Assembly (NCBI GenBank): GCA_016787665.1 | Contig: JAEUUC010000013.1 | Location: 248,001 to 312,000 of the forward strand | Origin: Cyclobacteriaceae bacterium | GTDB lineage: Bacteria; Bacteroidota; Bacteroidia; Cytophagales; Cyclobacteriaceae | Direction: 5' to 3' | Length of the DNA stretch: 64,000 nt | Part shown: in pieces, positions 49,944 to 58,035 of the stretch | Position numbering within the stretch: position 1 is the first letter of the stretch | How the letters are laid out: each line of letters starts with the position of its first letter | Program-made: the position numbers and the translations under genes | Notes under the pieces: model-generated | Seen by the model: only the letters and a program-made list of their open reading frames with translations | Told to the model about the DNA's origin: nothing | Database searches by the model: none

Positions 49944-49955
49944 TGACAAAAGTCA
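49944..49955 (+). promoter_or_regulatory. FNR-like palindrome TGAC-N4-GTCA
   Basis: TGACaaaaGTCA, a perfect 12-base inverted repeat with a 4-base centre, in the intergenic region between the Crp/Fnr and universal-stress genes. It lies about 21 bases upstream of the better FNR-type site, so it may be a second, weaker operator. Confidence 0.5.
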
Positions 49956-49964
49956 TGTTTTGCT

Positions 49965-49978
49965 TTGATGGCAATCAT
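49965..49978 (+). promoter_or_regulatory. FNR-type operator TTGATggcaATCAT
   Basis: TTGATggcaATCAT differs by one base from the classic FNR box TTGAT-N4-ATCAA. Its centre (49971.5) is 29.5 bases before the −7 element at 50001, which puts it about 41 bases before the predicted transcription start, the usual class II activator position. Confidence 0.75.
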
Positions 49979-50000
49979 TAGGTTGCCGTCTGGTTGAGTC

Positions 50001-50008
50001 TACTTTTG
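50001..50008 (+). promoter_or_regulatory. −7 element of the usp-cco operon
   Basis: TACTTTTG, an exact TAnnTTTG element, 17 bases before the ATG at 50026. The −33 box is weak, in keeping with an activator-dependent promoter. Confidence 0.75.
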
Positions 50009-50025
50009 ATCTAAACAAATAGGTT

Positions 50026-50862
50026 ATGAAACGCATACTGGTGCCCTGCGATTTTTCGGATCCGGCCGTTCAGGCTTTTAAGCTGGCCGCTGAGATTGCG
50101 CGCGAAAACCATGAAGAAGTGCTGCTGCTCAACGTTGTTGAGTTGCCCGTGTTGCACGATTCGGTCATGATGCCCACACTTTCATTTGAGGAAGCGTTTT
50201 TGAAAGAGGTTCGCGAGCGGGCTTTTGAGCATTTCAAAACCATGAAAGAGAAATGGGGCAAGGATGTGAAGATGGATTACCGGGTGGAATATGGAGCCAC
50301 GGCACCGACCATTCGGCAGTTCATTGATGATGAGAAAATTGACCTGGTCATCATGGGCACTCACGGTGCCTCCGGCATGAAGGAGTTGTTCCTGGGTTCG
50401 AATGCCGAAAAAATTGTGCGGTCATCACCCGTGCCCGTGCTCACGATCAAGAAACACACCCCGCTGGAGTCTATCAAAAACATTGTGTTTCCAACATTGC
50501 CCAACACAGAGAATGATGACTTGCTCAACCACGTTAAGGATTTGCAGAATTTTTTCAAAGCAAAACTGCACGTGTTGTATGTGAATACCCCCGCGTTGTT
50601 TACGCGCGATATGATTACCCACCGGCAAATGAAAGAGTTTGCCCAGCGTTACATGCTCAAAGACTATACGCTGAATGTCTACAACGACCTGAGTGAAGAG
50701 GAGGGTGTGCGGAATTTTACCACCGAGATCAAAGGCGATTTAATTGCCATGACGACACACGGCCGCAAAGGGTTGGCTCATGTGTTGAGTGGCAGCATTG
50801 CCGAAGATGTGGTTAATCATGTGGAATGTCCGATCTGGACGTATAAACTGAAGGGGAAATGA
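50026..50862 (+). CDS. Universal stress protein, two-domain
   Basis: A 278-residue cytoplasmic protein made of two Usp domains. Each half keeps an ATP-binding G-x2-G-x9-G-(S/T) motif: GTHGASGMKELFLGS in the first and TTHGRKGLAHVLSGS in the second, which suggests nucleotide binding by both domains. First gene of an FNR-type promoter-driven operon; overlaps the next gene by 4 bases. Universal stress proteins are commonly induced at low oxygen, in line with this context. Confidence 0.9.
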   Translation: MKRILVPCDFSDPAVQAFKLAAEIARENHEEVLLLNVVELPVLHDSVMMPTLSFEEAFLKEVRERAFEHFKTMKEKWGKDVKMDYRVEYGATAPTIRQFIDDEKIDLVIMGTHGASGMKELFLGSNAEKIVRSSPVPVLTIKKHTPLESIKNIVFPTLPNTENDDLLNHVKDLQNFFKAKLHVLYVNTPALFTRDMITHRQMKEFAQRYMLKDYTLNVYNDLSEEEGVRNFTTEIKGDLIAMTTHGRKGLAHVLSGSIAEDVVNHVECPIWTYKLKGK

Positions 50863-51617
50863 AGAACATTTTGATTCCAGTCGACTGGCAGTCGCAGGAC
50901 GTGCACTTGGCGGATTATGCCAAGGCGTTCGAACACATTGATAATAAGAAATTCTCAGCCTTCTTTTTGGAGGACTTTCTGCAACACAGCGAACGCGAGA
51001 CTGCGGCTGCGGAGGCCGATCGACTCGATTTTCGTTTCGAGATTGAAAAGGAGGCGCGGGCCCTGGATGTTGATCTCCAGTTTTTGGCCAATACCCAAAA
51101 TCAGATCGCACTTCGTTTTCAAACACGATTTGCTGATCTACTCACCATTCAAGCCAGCGAAAAGTCATGGCGTGAGCGGGCGCACGAGCTGCCCCCCGGG
51201 TTTCTGGAGAACATGGGTTGTTCCGTTATGATTACCCCTGAGCTTACCCGCAGATTTGATGAGATTATCTTGTCGTTCGATCCGGATTTTTCTGCCTTGG
51301 CTGCGTTGAAAACATTCCTGTCCCTATATGGTAAGATTTCGCGTGAAAAATCCATGACCGTGATTACGGTCATTTCACACGATGAGTCAAACATTGTGAC
51401 GGAGAAGTGCCTGATTGAATTTCTTCAGAAATATTTCAGCAATGTGGGGACTCTCCCGGTGCACCAGCGAAACCTCGTGCCCACACTGGATAGCCTGGTA
51501 GGCGCGGCTGACGCACCGCTGCTGCTGATGGGCAAATCAGCCACGCACTTCCTGAATAACACCGATCGCATGGAGAGTTTAATTCGAAAGAAAGGTTCGT
51601 TGTTTTACTCGGTTTAG
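50859..51617 (+). CDS. Usp-like protein of the respiratory operon
   Basis: A 252-residue protein with a weak universal-stress fold: KNILIPVDWQSQDVHLADYA matches the start of Usp domains (VPxDxS..), but the ATP-binding glycine motif is not visible in either half. This suggests a non-ATP-binding paralogue of the upstream gene (4-base ATGA overlap). I cannot name a function; it is translated with usp and ccoI. Confidence 0.6.
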   Translation: MKNILIPVDWQSQDVHLADYAKAFEHIDNKKFSAFFLEDFLQHSERETAAAEADRLDFRFEIEKEARALDVDLQFLANTQNQIALRFQTRFADLLTIQASEKSWRERAHELPPGFLENMGCSVMITPELTRRFDEIILSFDPDFSALAALKTFLSLYGKISREKSMTVITVISHDESNIVTEKCLIEFLQKYFSNVGTLPVHQRNLVPTLDSLVGAADAPLLLMGKSATHFLNNTDRMESLIRKKGSLFYSV

Positions 51618-51628
51618 CCCACACCTGT

Positions 51629-54016
51629 ATGCGTCAGTACCCCCCAGCAGACGTACAGGTCTCCTGCTTTCATTGCGGCCAACCCTGCGAGGCATCTCCG
51701 ATTGAGCGCGAAGGTCATACTTTTTGTTGCCAGGGCTGCGCCACGGTGTTCGAAATTCTCAACGAGAATAATTTATGTGAGTACTACTCGTTCAGCGATC
51801 GCCCCGGCATTAACCGGAAGGAGGTCAACCGCGAGTCGTACGCCTACCTCGATGAAGCCTCCGTTCAACAACGGCTTGTGGCCTTCAAGTCCGATCAATT
51901 CACACGAGTTGAGTTTTTTGTGCCCGCTATTCACTGCATCTCGTGCATCTGGTTGCTGGAAAATCTGCAACGCCTCCATTCCGGGGTTATCAAGTCGCAA
52001 GTCAACTTCTCGCGTAAGCGGGTGACCATTGATTTTCGTCCGGGCGCGTTGGCTCTTAGTGAACTGGCAGCCCTGCTGGACTCAGTGGGTTATTCACCCC
52101 AGATTAGTCTCAGCGAAGAAAAAAAGCAGACGCGCTCATCACCCGCGCTGGTGATGAAGTTGGCTGTGGCCGGTTTTACCTTCGGGAATATCATGTTGTT
52201 GAGTTTTCCGGAGTACCTCGGGCTGGAGGGCACGGAGAGTGAGTTGAAGCTTTTGTTCTCCTATCTCAACCTGGCGTTGGCCGTACCCGTTACGTTTTAC
52301 AGCGGGCAAGAGTATTTCACCAATGCCTGGCATAGTTTTCGGCAACGCCAAATCAACATTGATGTTCCGATTGCCGTGGGCCTGGCCGCCTTGTTCTTTC
52401 GCAGTGCGTACGACATACTTTCGCAGACCGGTCCGGGTTATCTGGATTCATTGGCAGGTTTGGTTTTCTTTCTGCTGATCGGCCGGTGGTTTCAAGGAAA
52501 GACGTACGAGAGTCTGGCGTTTGATCGGGATTTCAAATCCTATTTCCCGTTGGCCGTTCAGCGCAAAGCCGGAACCGATTGGAAGCCGGTAGTCATTTAT
52601 GAACTTGAAAAAGGCGATACGATTCGCGTGCGAAACTGGGAGGTGGTGCCGGCCGATTGTATGTTGTTGTCAGCCGAGGCGCTTTTGGATTACAGTTTTG
52701 TCACAGGTGAATCAAAGCCGGTGCTGGCAAAAGCCGGGGAGTGGGTGTATGCGGGGGGGCGCCTGATTGGCCAGCCCGTGGACATGGTGGTCGAGAAGAA
52801 GACCTCGCAAAGCCACCTCACCAGCCTGTGGAATAATGAAGTATTTCAAAAACCGGACGAGAGCCGTTACCGGAAGATCATTGATCGGGCCGCCCGCAGA
52901 TTTACCTGGGTGGTGCTCGTGATTGCCGTCATCACGGCCGCTTACTGGTATTGGGCCGATTCGGCCCAGATGTGGCTGATTATTACGGCCGTGCTGATGG
53001 TGGCCTGCCCCTGCGCGTTGGCGCTGGCGGCACCCTTTACCTATGGTAACATGCTGCGGGTTATGGGGCGTAATGGCTTTTATCTCAAGAATGCCGATGT
53101 GATCGAGCGCATGGCCGCGATTGATACGGTGGTATTTGATAAAACGGGTACCGTTACACACGGCTCGGCCCACCCGGAGTTTATCGGAGTGCTGGAGGAT
53201 GACGAGTTAGCGTGGGTGAAGCGCATGACGGAGTCATCGACTCACCCGCTCAGCAATCTGATTGCGCGTTCACTCACGATAAGCAGCTCGGGCGAGTTGC
53301 GTGAATTTACCGAGCGGCCTGGCAAGGGCATGCAGGCGCTGATCAGCGGCCGTAGGGTTAAAGTTGGCTCTGCCGATTTTGTCGGATTTAACGGTAACCT
53401 GTCTGATTTGTCAAGTAAAGTTTTCGTAGCCATCGATGATGAAGTGCGCGGCTACTTCCGCTTGAAAACTACCCTGCGCACCGGCATGAGGGAACTCCTG
53501 GGCTCGATGGCACCACGCGGGCTCTTTTTGCTTTCGGGCGATGGGGAAGGTGATCGCCAGGGTATGGCCGATGTATTCCCGAAGGACGCTGCGCTGCATT
53601 TTAATCAAAGTCCGCACGACAAAATGAACTTTATCCGGCAACGGCAGGAGCAGCACCACAAAGTGATGATGCTGGGCGATGGCCTCAACGACAGTGGTGC
53701 GCTGAAGCAAAGCGATGTGGGTGTGGCGGTTACCGATGATACGGGCGTGTTTACACCCGCCTGCGATGGCATTCTGGAGGGGCGGCAGTTGCCGCACCTC
53801 AATCGTTTTTTAAAATTGAGCCGGGCAGCCACCACCATTCTGAAAGTGGGCTTCGGAATTTCCTTTTTCTATAATGTGATTGCGCTCTCTTTCGCTGTAA
53901 GCGGCCACCTGACGCCCCTCACAGCCGCGATACTCATGCCGATTTCCAGTATTAGCGTGGTTGGTTTTTCTACCTTAGCTGTGAATTGGGCCGCCCGTAA
54001 AATTCTGACATCATGA
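51629..54016 (+). CDS. ccoI: Copper-transporting P-type ATPase for cbb3 oxidase assembly
   Basis: A 795-residue P1B-type ATPase of the CcoI/FixI group, which moves copper across the inner membrane for cytochrome cbb3 oxidase assembly. N-terminal Cys cluster (SCFHCGQPC, then FCCQGC), heavy-metal-binding domain with IHCISCIW (C103, C106), eight membrane segments, the metal-site CPCALAL, phosphorylation site DKTGTVT and late GDGLNDSGALKQ. Starts 11 bases after the Usp-like gene; ATGA overlap with ccoS. No cbb3 subunit gene is in the window, so either these lie elsewhere or the pump serves NosZ copper as well. Confidence 0.93.
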   Translation: MRQYPPADVQVSCFHCGQPCEASPIEREGHTFCCQGCATVFEILNENNLCEYYSFSDRPGINRKEVNRESYAYLDEASVQQRLVAFKSDQFTRVEFFVPAIHCISCIWLLENLQRLHSGVIKSQVNFSRKRVTIDFRPGALALSELAALLDSVGYSPQISLSEEKKQTRSSPALVMKLAVAGFTFGNIMLLSFPEYLGLEGTESELKLLFSYLNLALAVPVTFYSGQEYFTNAWHSFRQRQINIDVPIAVGLAALFFRSAYDILSQTGPGYLDSLAGLVFFLLIGRWFQGKTYESLAFDRDFKSYFPLAVQRKAGTDWKPVVIYELEKGDTIRVRNWEVVPADCMLLSAEALLDYSFVTGESKPVLAKAGEWVYAGGRLIGQPVDMVVEKKTSQSHLTSLWNNEVFQKPDESRYRKIIDRAARRFTWVVLVIAVITAAYWYWADSAQMWLIITAVLMVACPCALALAAPFTYGNMLRVMGRNGFYLKNADVIERMAAIDTVVFDKTGTVTHGSAHPEFIGVLEDDELAWVKRMTESSTHPLSNLIARSLTISSSGELREFTERPGKGMQALISGRRVKVGSADFVGFNGNLSDLSSKVFVAIDDEVRGYFRLKTTLRTGMRELLGSMAPRGLFLLSGDGEGDRQGMADVFPKDAALHFNQSPHDKMNFIRQRQEQHHKVMMLGDGLNDSGALKQSDVGVAVTDDTGVFTPACDGILEGRQLPHLNRFLKLSRAATTILKVGFGISFFYNVIALSFAVSGHLTPLTAAILMPISSISVVGFSTLAVNWAARKILTS

Positions 54017-54165
54017 ATATCATCATTGCCCTGATTTGCGTAAGCCTCACCGTTGCCGTGGTTTTTCTGGGGGCTTTTTTGTGGAGTATGAAAAGCGGGC
54101 AGTTTGACGATACCTACGGGCCCTCGGTGCGCATGCTGTTTGAGGATAAGAAAAAGGAAAAATAA
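54013..54165 (+). CDS. ccoS: cbb3 oxidase assembly protein CcoS
   Basis: A 50-residue protein: one transmembrane helix (IIIALICVSLTVAVVFLGAFLW) and then the typical SGQFDDTYGPSVRMLFED of CcoS, with the short basic tail KKKEK. CcoS is needed for cofactor insertion into cbb3 oxidase. The ATG overlaps the ccoI stop as ATGA, and a Crp/Fnr gene starts 2 bases after. It is too short for ordinary ORF cut-offs. Confidence 0.92.
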   Translation: MNIIIALICVSLTVAVVFLGAFLWSMKSGQFDDTYGPSVRMLFEDKKKEK

Positions 54166-54167
54166 GC

Positions 54168-54764
54168 GTGGGCCTCATCCCGAAGTCAATTGCGCTGAAG
54201 TATTCCGGACAGGTCATCCGTGTCCGCAAAGGTGATTCGGTTTTCCGGGAAGGGGAGCCTGCACTTTTTTTTTACCAGGTGGAAGAGGGGAGTGTGAAGA
54301 TGGTGACCTCCAGCGAAGATGGCCGCGAATTCATCCAGGGTGTTTTTCACGCGGGGGAATCCTTTGGTGAGCCGCCCTTGTTCTGTCACATCGACTACCC
54401 GGCCACGGCCATCGCCATTACGGATAGCCATGTGTTGAAGATCCCGAAGGACCGGTTTTTTCAGCTGCTCCAGGAAAACTTTGCTATCCACCTGCGCTTT
54501 GACGAAGGTTTGTGCCAAAGCCTTCGGTACAAGAACATGATTCTGTCCGAAGTTTCCTTTCATACTCCGGAGCATCGGTTACAAACCTTGTTCCGTCACT
54601 TGCGCGAAACGCTGCCCAAGAAGCAAGGCCACATCGAGGTTCCTTTTACGCGGCAAGTTATAGCTGACATGATAGGCCTTCGGGTGGAGACCGTCATCCG
54701 CTCCATCAAGAAGATGGAGAGCGAGGGCAAGCTGACCCTGAAGGGCGGCAAAATCAGGTTGTAG
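54168..54764 (+). CDS. Crp/Fnr family regulator
   Basis: A 198-residue regulator with a cyclic-nucleotide-type sensor domain (about 10-120; IRVRKGDSVFREGEP, GRRE-like DGREFIQGVFHAGESFGEP) and a C-terminal helix-turn-helix, TRQVIADMIGLRVETVIRSIKKM. Its recognition segment, VETVIRS, has the same E-T-V-I-R core as the other Crp/Fnr at 49192, so both may bind TGA-type half sites. No N-terminal Cys group, so it is not an iron-sulfur FNR. GTG start at 54168, 2 bases after ccoS. It precedes the nos operon operator by about 35 bases. Confidence 0.88.
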   Translation: MGLIPKSIALKYSGQVIRVRKGDSVFREGEPALFFYQVEEGSVKMVTSSEDGREFIQGVFHAGESFGEPPLFCHIDYPATAIAITDSHVLKIPKDRFFQLLQENFAIHLRFDEGLCQSLRYKNMILSEVSFHTPEHRLQTLFRHLRETLPKKQGHIEVPFTRQVIADMIGLRVETVIRSIKKMESEGKLTLKGGKIRL

Positions 54765-54799
54765 GCGCCTTTCTGCGCTGATAAAGATCACCGGTTTCG

Positions 54800-54815
54800 T
54801 ATGATTCGAATCATA
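54800..54815 (+). promoter_or_regulatory. 16-base palindromic FNR-like operator of the nos operon
   Basis: TATGATTCGAATCATA is a perfect 16-base palindrome containing TGAT-N4-ATCA. Its centre (54807.5) lies 30.5 bases before the −7 element at 54838, the same spacing as the FNR-type site upstream of the usp operon (29.5), so a class II activator site is likely. Confidence 0.75.
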
Positions 54816-54837
54816 AAGGGCGCCTGCCCCGGGCAGC

Positions 54838-54845
54838 TACTTTCG
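54838..54845 (+). promoter_or_regulatory. −7 element of the nos operon
   Basis: TACTTTCG, one mismatch to TAnnTTTG, 40 bases before the cytochrome gene ATG. No good −33 box, as expected for activator-dependent transcription. Confidence 0.6.
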
Positions 54846-54885
54846 TGATGTTATTCGGCCCCTGAACAGTAAAACAAAAGACGCT

Positions 54886-55359
54886 ATGAAATACGTGTAT
54901 GTATGCGGCATCGCCTTGCTCAGCCTGGCGAGCTGTGCCCCCGATAAAGGCAAAAACGCGGAAGAGTATCCTGATGCAACGCCTAAGGCCAACCCTGTGG
55001 AAGAGGCCATGACCGATCCTACCAAAGGGATCGGAGCAGTCAAGAACGTCACCCTGCACACCCCTCTGGAGCAAGATCGCATCAAACGCGGTCTGGCGAT
55101 TTATGAAATGAAATGTTCAGCCTGCCACAAGCTTACCGATCAACGCGTGGTGGGTCCCGGTTGGGCCGGCTTAACGAAGACCCGCAAGCCGGAGTGGATC
55201 ATGAACATGATCACCAATGTGGATGTGATGCTGGAGAAAGACCCCGAAGCCCAGAAACTGCTGGAGCTTTGCCTTACGCGGATGCCCAATCAGAACGTTT
55301 CGATTGGCGATGCCCGCGATATCCTGGAATTCATGCGCCAGAATGATGGCGAAAAATAA
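54886..55359 (+). CDS. Cytochrome c lipoprotein of the nos operon
   Basis: A 157-residue monoheme c-type cytochrome: a lipoprotein signal (YVCGIALLSLASC), a Pro/Glu/Asp-rich linker and a heme domain with CSACH (about 83-87) and an axial-Met candidate in TRMPNQ. As first gene of the nos operon, 24 bases before the fasciclin gene, it is a good candidate for the electron donor to NosZ, carrying electrons from the membrane to the periplasm. Attachment to the membrane would keep it near its partners. Confidence 0.9.
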   Translation: MKYVYVCGIALLSLASCAPDKGKNAEEYPDATPKANPVEEAMTDPTKGIGAVKNVTLHTPLEQDRIKRGLAIYEMKCSACHKLTDQRVVGPGWAGLTKTRKPEWIMNMITNVDVMLEKDPEAQKLLELCLTRMPNQNVSIGDARDILEFMRQNDGEK

Positions 55360-55383
55360 ATCCCTTCACTAACCCTGATTCCT

Positions 55384-55932
55384 ATGAGAACCCTGCTTTT
55401 GCTTTGGCTCTGCCTGCTGGTGATCTCCTGCGGGCAACAAAAAACAGAAACTGCTGCTTCGGATTTAACCGCACCCGTGGGTGGCGGGCAATCGAATGTG
55501 AAAGACGATGTATCGCAGCAAGATGTGGTTAAGATTGCGGTGAACTCACCCGACCACACCACCCTGGTAACTGCGCTACAGGTGGCTGAGTATGTGGATG
55601 CGCTCTCCAATGCCGGACCGTTCACGGTTTTCGCACCCACCAACGCGGCCTTCGACAAACTGCCGGCCGGCACGCTCGAAACGCTGACCAAGCCGGAAAA
55701 CAAAGACCAACTGCGTACCATTCTGGAGTACCACGTGTATGTGGGCGGCCTCACGGAGAACCTGATTCAGGATGGCATGACCATTAATATGGCGAGCCTG
55801 GATAATGCCACGCTTAACAAGAAAGACGGCAAGCTGACCATTAACGGTGCCAACGTGCTGGGCTCAGCCCGCGGCTCCAATGGTATTGTGTACATCATCG
55901 ATGCCGTGTTGCTGCCTCCGGAAAAGAAATAA
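55384..55932 (+). CDS. Fasciclin domain lipoprotein of the nos operon
   Basis: A 182-residue lipoprotein: MRTLLLLWLCLLVISC signal, linker, then one FAS1 domain (about 45-178) with GPFTVFAPTNAAFDKLPAG and TILEYHVYVGGL, ending GSNGIVYIIDAVLLPPEKK. Its place between the cytochrome and nosZ (24 and 23 bases apart) is unusual for a fasciclin and suggests a link to copper or NosZ rather than adhesion; this is inference. A paralogue is at 40204. Confidence 0.9.
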   Translation: MRTLLLLWLCLLVISCGQQKTETAASDLTAPVGGGQSNVKDDVSQQDVVKIAVNSPDHTTLVTALQVAEYVDALSNAGPFTVFAPTNAAFDKLPAGTLETLTKPENKDQLRTILEYHVYVGGLTENLIQDGMTINMASLDNATLNKKDGKLTINGANVLGSARGSNGIVYIIDAVLLPPEKK

Positions 55933-55955
55933 CTAACCCTGTAAATATTTGATCT

Positions 55956-57950
55956 ATGGATAAGAAAATAATCCTTCGCTCGCTTCTGGTGGTGGCCACC
56001 CTGGTGGGCATCACGGTGTTGCAAATGTGTAAGCCGCAGGCGCCAGCCTCCGTTTCCGGTAGTGACGCTGCCGTAAAAGCGTATGTGCCCCCGGGCCAAT
56101 ACGATGAGTTCTATAACCTCGTGTCCGGTGGCTTTAGCGGCCAAATGAGTGTCTACGGCCTTCCCTCTGGTCGTTTGTTTCGGGTGATCCCGGTTTTTTC
56201 CGAAGACCCCACCACGGGTTATGGCTACAGCGAGGAGACGAAAGCCATGCTGAATACCTCGCACGGCTACGTGCCGTGGGATGATCTCCACCACCCGGCC
56301 ATTTCGACCACCAATGGCGAACACGATGGGCGTTGGGTGTTTGGTAATGCCAATAACACACCCCGTGTGGCCCGCATCGACCTGAAAACCTTCCGCACAT
56401 CCGAAATCATCGAGTTGCCCAACAGCGGTGGAAATCACTCCTCACCCTTTATTACGGAAAACACGGAGTACGTAGTGGCGGGCACACGTTTTAGTGTGCC
56501 GGTAGGTGATAAGACCGATGTGCCCATTAGTACATTCAAAGAAAACTTTAAAGGGTATATCAGCTTTATTTCCGTTGACCCGAAAGACGGTAAGATGAAC
56601 ATTGCCTTCCAGTTGAAAACCCCTGGTGTCAGCTTTGACCTGGCGCGGGCGGGTAAAGGTCCTTCCCATGGTTGGTTCTTCTTTTCATGCTACAACACCG
56701 AGCAGGCCTACACGCTGCTCGAGGTAAATGCCTCACAGAAAGACAAGGACTTCATCATGGCCGTGAACTGGAAGAAGGCTGAAGAGTACATTGCGCAAGG
56801 CAAGGGTGAAAAAGTAAAGGCGCGCTATGCCCGCAACCGGTACGATGAAAGCACCCATACGGCAACGTCCGAAATGCTGACCGAAGTGCTGCAGTTGGAT
56901 CCCGCTGTATTGAAAGATATCATTTACTTCATTCCGTGCCCGAAGTCACCGCATGGTTGTGATACCGATCCTTCCGGAGAATACATCGTAGGCAGCGGCA
57001 AGTTGGCTGCGTTGATCCCGGTGTTTTCGTTTACCAAGATTCAGCAAGCCATTGCGAACAAAGATTTTGAGGGTGAGTTTGCCGGTATTCCGGTGATCAA
57101 GTACGAATCAGCCCTGCATGGTGAAGTGAAAAAGCCGGGCCTCGGCCCGTTGCATACCGAGTTTGACGCCAACGGTAATGCCTACACCTCGTTCTTTGTC
57201 TCATCCGAGATTGTAAAGTGGAATGTGAAAAGCCTCGAAGTGCTGGATCGGGTGCCCACGTATTACTCCATTGGTCACTTGTGTGTGCCCGGTGGCCCCA
57301 CGCGCAAGCCGCACGGCAAATACGTGATTGCCTATAACAAGATTACAAAAGATCGTTACCTGCCTACAGGCCCTGAGTTGACGCAGTCGGCACAGATCTA
57401 TGACATCACGGGCGATAAAATGAAACTGATTCTGGATTTCCCGACCATTGGCGAGCCTCACTATGCCGAAGCAATACCCGCCTCGTTGATTATGCCGCAG
57501 TCAACCAAGATTTTCAAGATTGAGGAGAATAATCACCCCTACGTGGCAAAAGGCGAGGGCCAGGCCAAGGTAGAACGCAAAGGCAATGAAGTACACGTTT
57601 ATATGACCGCCATTCGCTCGCACCTCACCCCGGACAACATCGAAGGCGTGCGGGTGGGTGATGAAGTCTACTTCCACGTGACCAATCTGGAGCAAGACTG
57701 GGATGTGCCGCACGGCTTTGCCATCAAAGGTGCGGCCAATGCCGAGTTGTTGATTATGCCGGGCGAAACGGCCACCTTGAAGTGGAAGCCACTCAGTGTC
57801 GGAGTGTATCCGTTCTATTGCACCGACTTCTGTTCTGCACTTCACCAGGAGATGCAGGGCTACATCCGGATTTCCCCTGCCGGAAGTAATGTTCCGCTGA
57901 AGTATTCAACCGGTAAGACAGACGACACGGCTGCAGGGGCCGGTCGCTAA
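55956..57950 (+). CDS. nosZ: Nitrous oxide reductase, clade II (Sec-type)
   Basis: Reduces N2O to N2, the last step of denitrification, in the periplasm. The 664-residue protein has an N-terminal export signal ending VLQMC (Sec or lipoprotein type, no twin arginine), the CuZ domain of seven His ligands (DDLHHP, GEHDGRW, GGNHSS, SPHGCD, GPLHTEF, KPHGK) and a C-terminal CuA cupredoxin domain with CTDFCSALHQEM (about 622-633). Both copper sites look complete. The clade II assignment rests on the non-Tat signal and the operon with NosB-like/NosL/D/F/Y. Confidence 0.97.
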   Translation: MDKKIILRSLLVVATLVGITVLQMCKPQAPASVSGSDAAVKAYVPPGQYDEFYNLVSGGFSGQMSVYGLPSGRLFRVIPVFSEDPTTGYGYSEETKAMLNTSHGYVPWDDLHHPAISTTNGEHDGRWVFGNANNTPRVARIDLKTFRTSEIIELPNSGGNHSSPFITENTEYVVAGTRFSVPVGDKTDVPISTFKENFKGYISFISVDPKDGKMNIAFQLKTPGVSFDLARAGKGPSHGWFFFSCYNTEQAYTLLEVNASQKDKDFIMAVNWKKAEEYIAQGKGEKVKARYARNRYDESTHTATSEMLTEVLQLDPAVLKDIIYFIPCPKSPHGCDTDPSGEYIVGSGKLAALIPVFSFTKIQQAIANKDFEGEFAGIPVIKYESALHGEVKKPGLGPLHTEFDANGNAYTSFFVSSEIVKWNVKSLEVLDRVPTYYSIGHLCVPGGPTRKPHGKYVIAYNKITKDRYLPTGPELTQSAQIYDITGDKMKLILDFPTIGEPHYAEAIPASLIMPQSTKIFKIEENNHPYVAKGEGQAKVERKGNEVHVYMTAIRSHLTPDNIEGVRVGDEVYFHVTNLEQDWDVPHGFAIKGAANAELLIMPGETATLKWKPLSVGVYPFYCTDFCSALHQEMQGYIRISPAGSNVPLKYSTGKTDDTAAGAGR

Positions 57951-57982
57951 TCTGGTTTTTTCATAGTCGCTTACAGGTTGAA

Positions 57983-58013
57983 GGCCCCGATCGAGCGTGA
58001 GCTGGTCGGGGCC
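57983..58013 (+). other. Stem-loop between nosZ and the NosB-like gene
   Basis: GGCCCCGA (57983-57990) pairs with TCGGGGCC (58006-58013); a second short pairing (AGC/GCT) can form inside. No T-run follows. It sits in the only sizeable gap (85 bases) within the operon, so it may stabilise nosZ mRNA or slow readthrough to the accessory genes. Confidence 0.6.
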
Positions 58014-58035
58014 ACTTCTGAAAACACGTTACGTC

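Noticed and set aside
55767..56438. 223-residue open frame opposite fasciclin and nosZ
   Set aside because: Antisense to two clear genes; no motif or start context.
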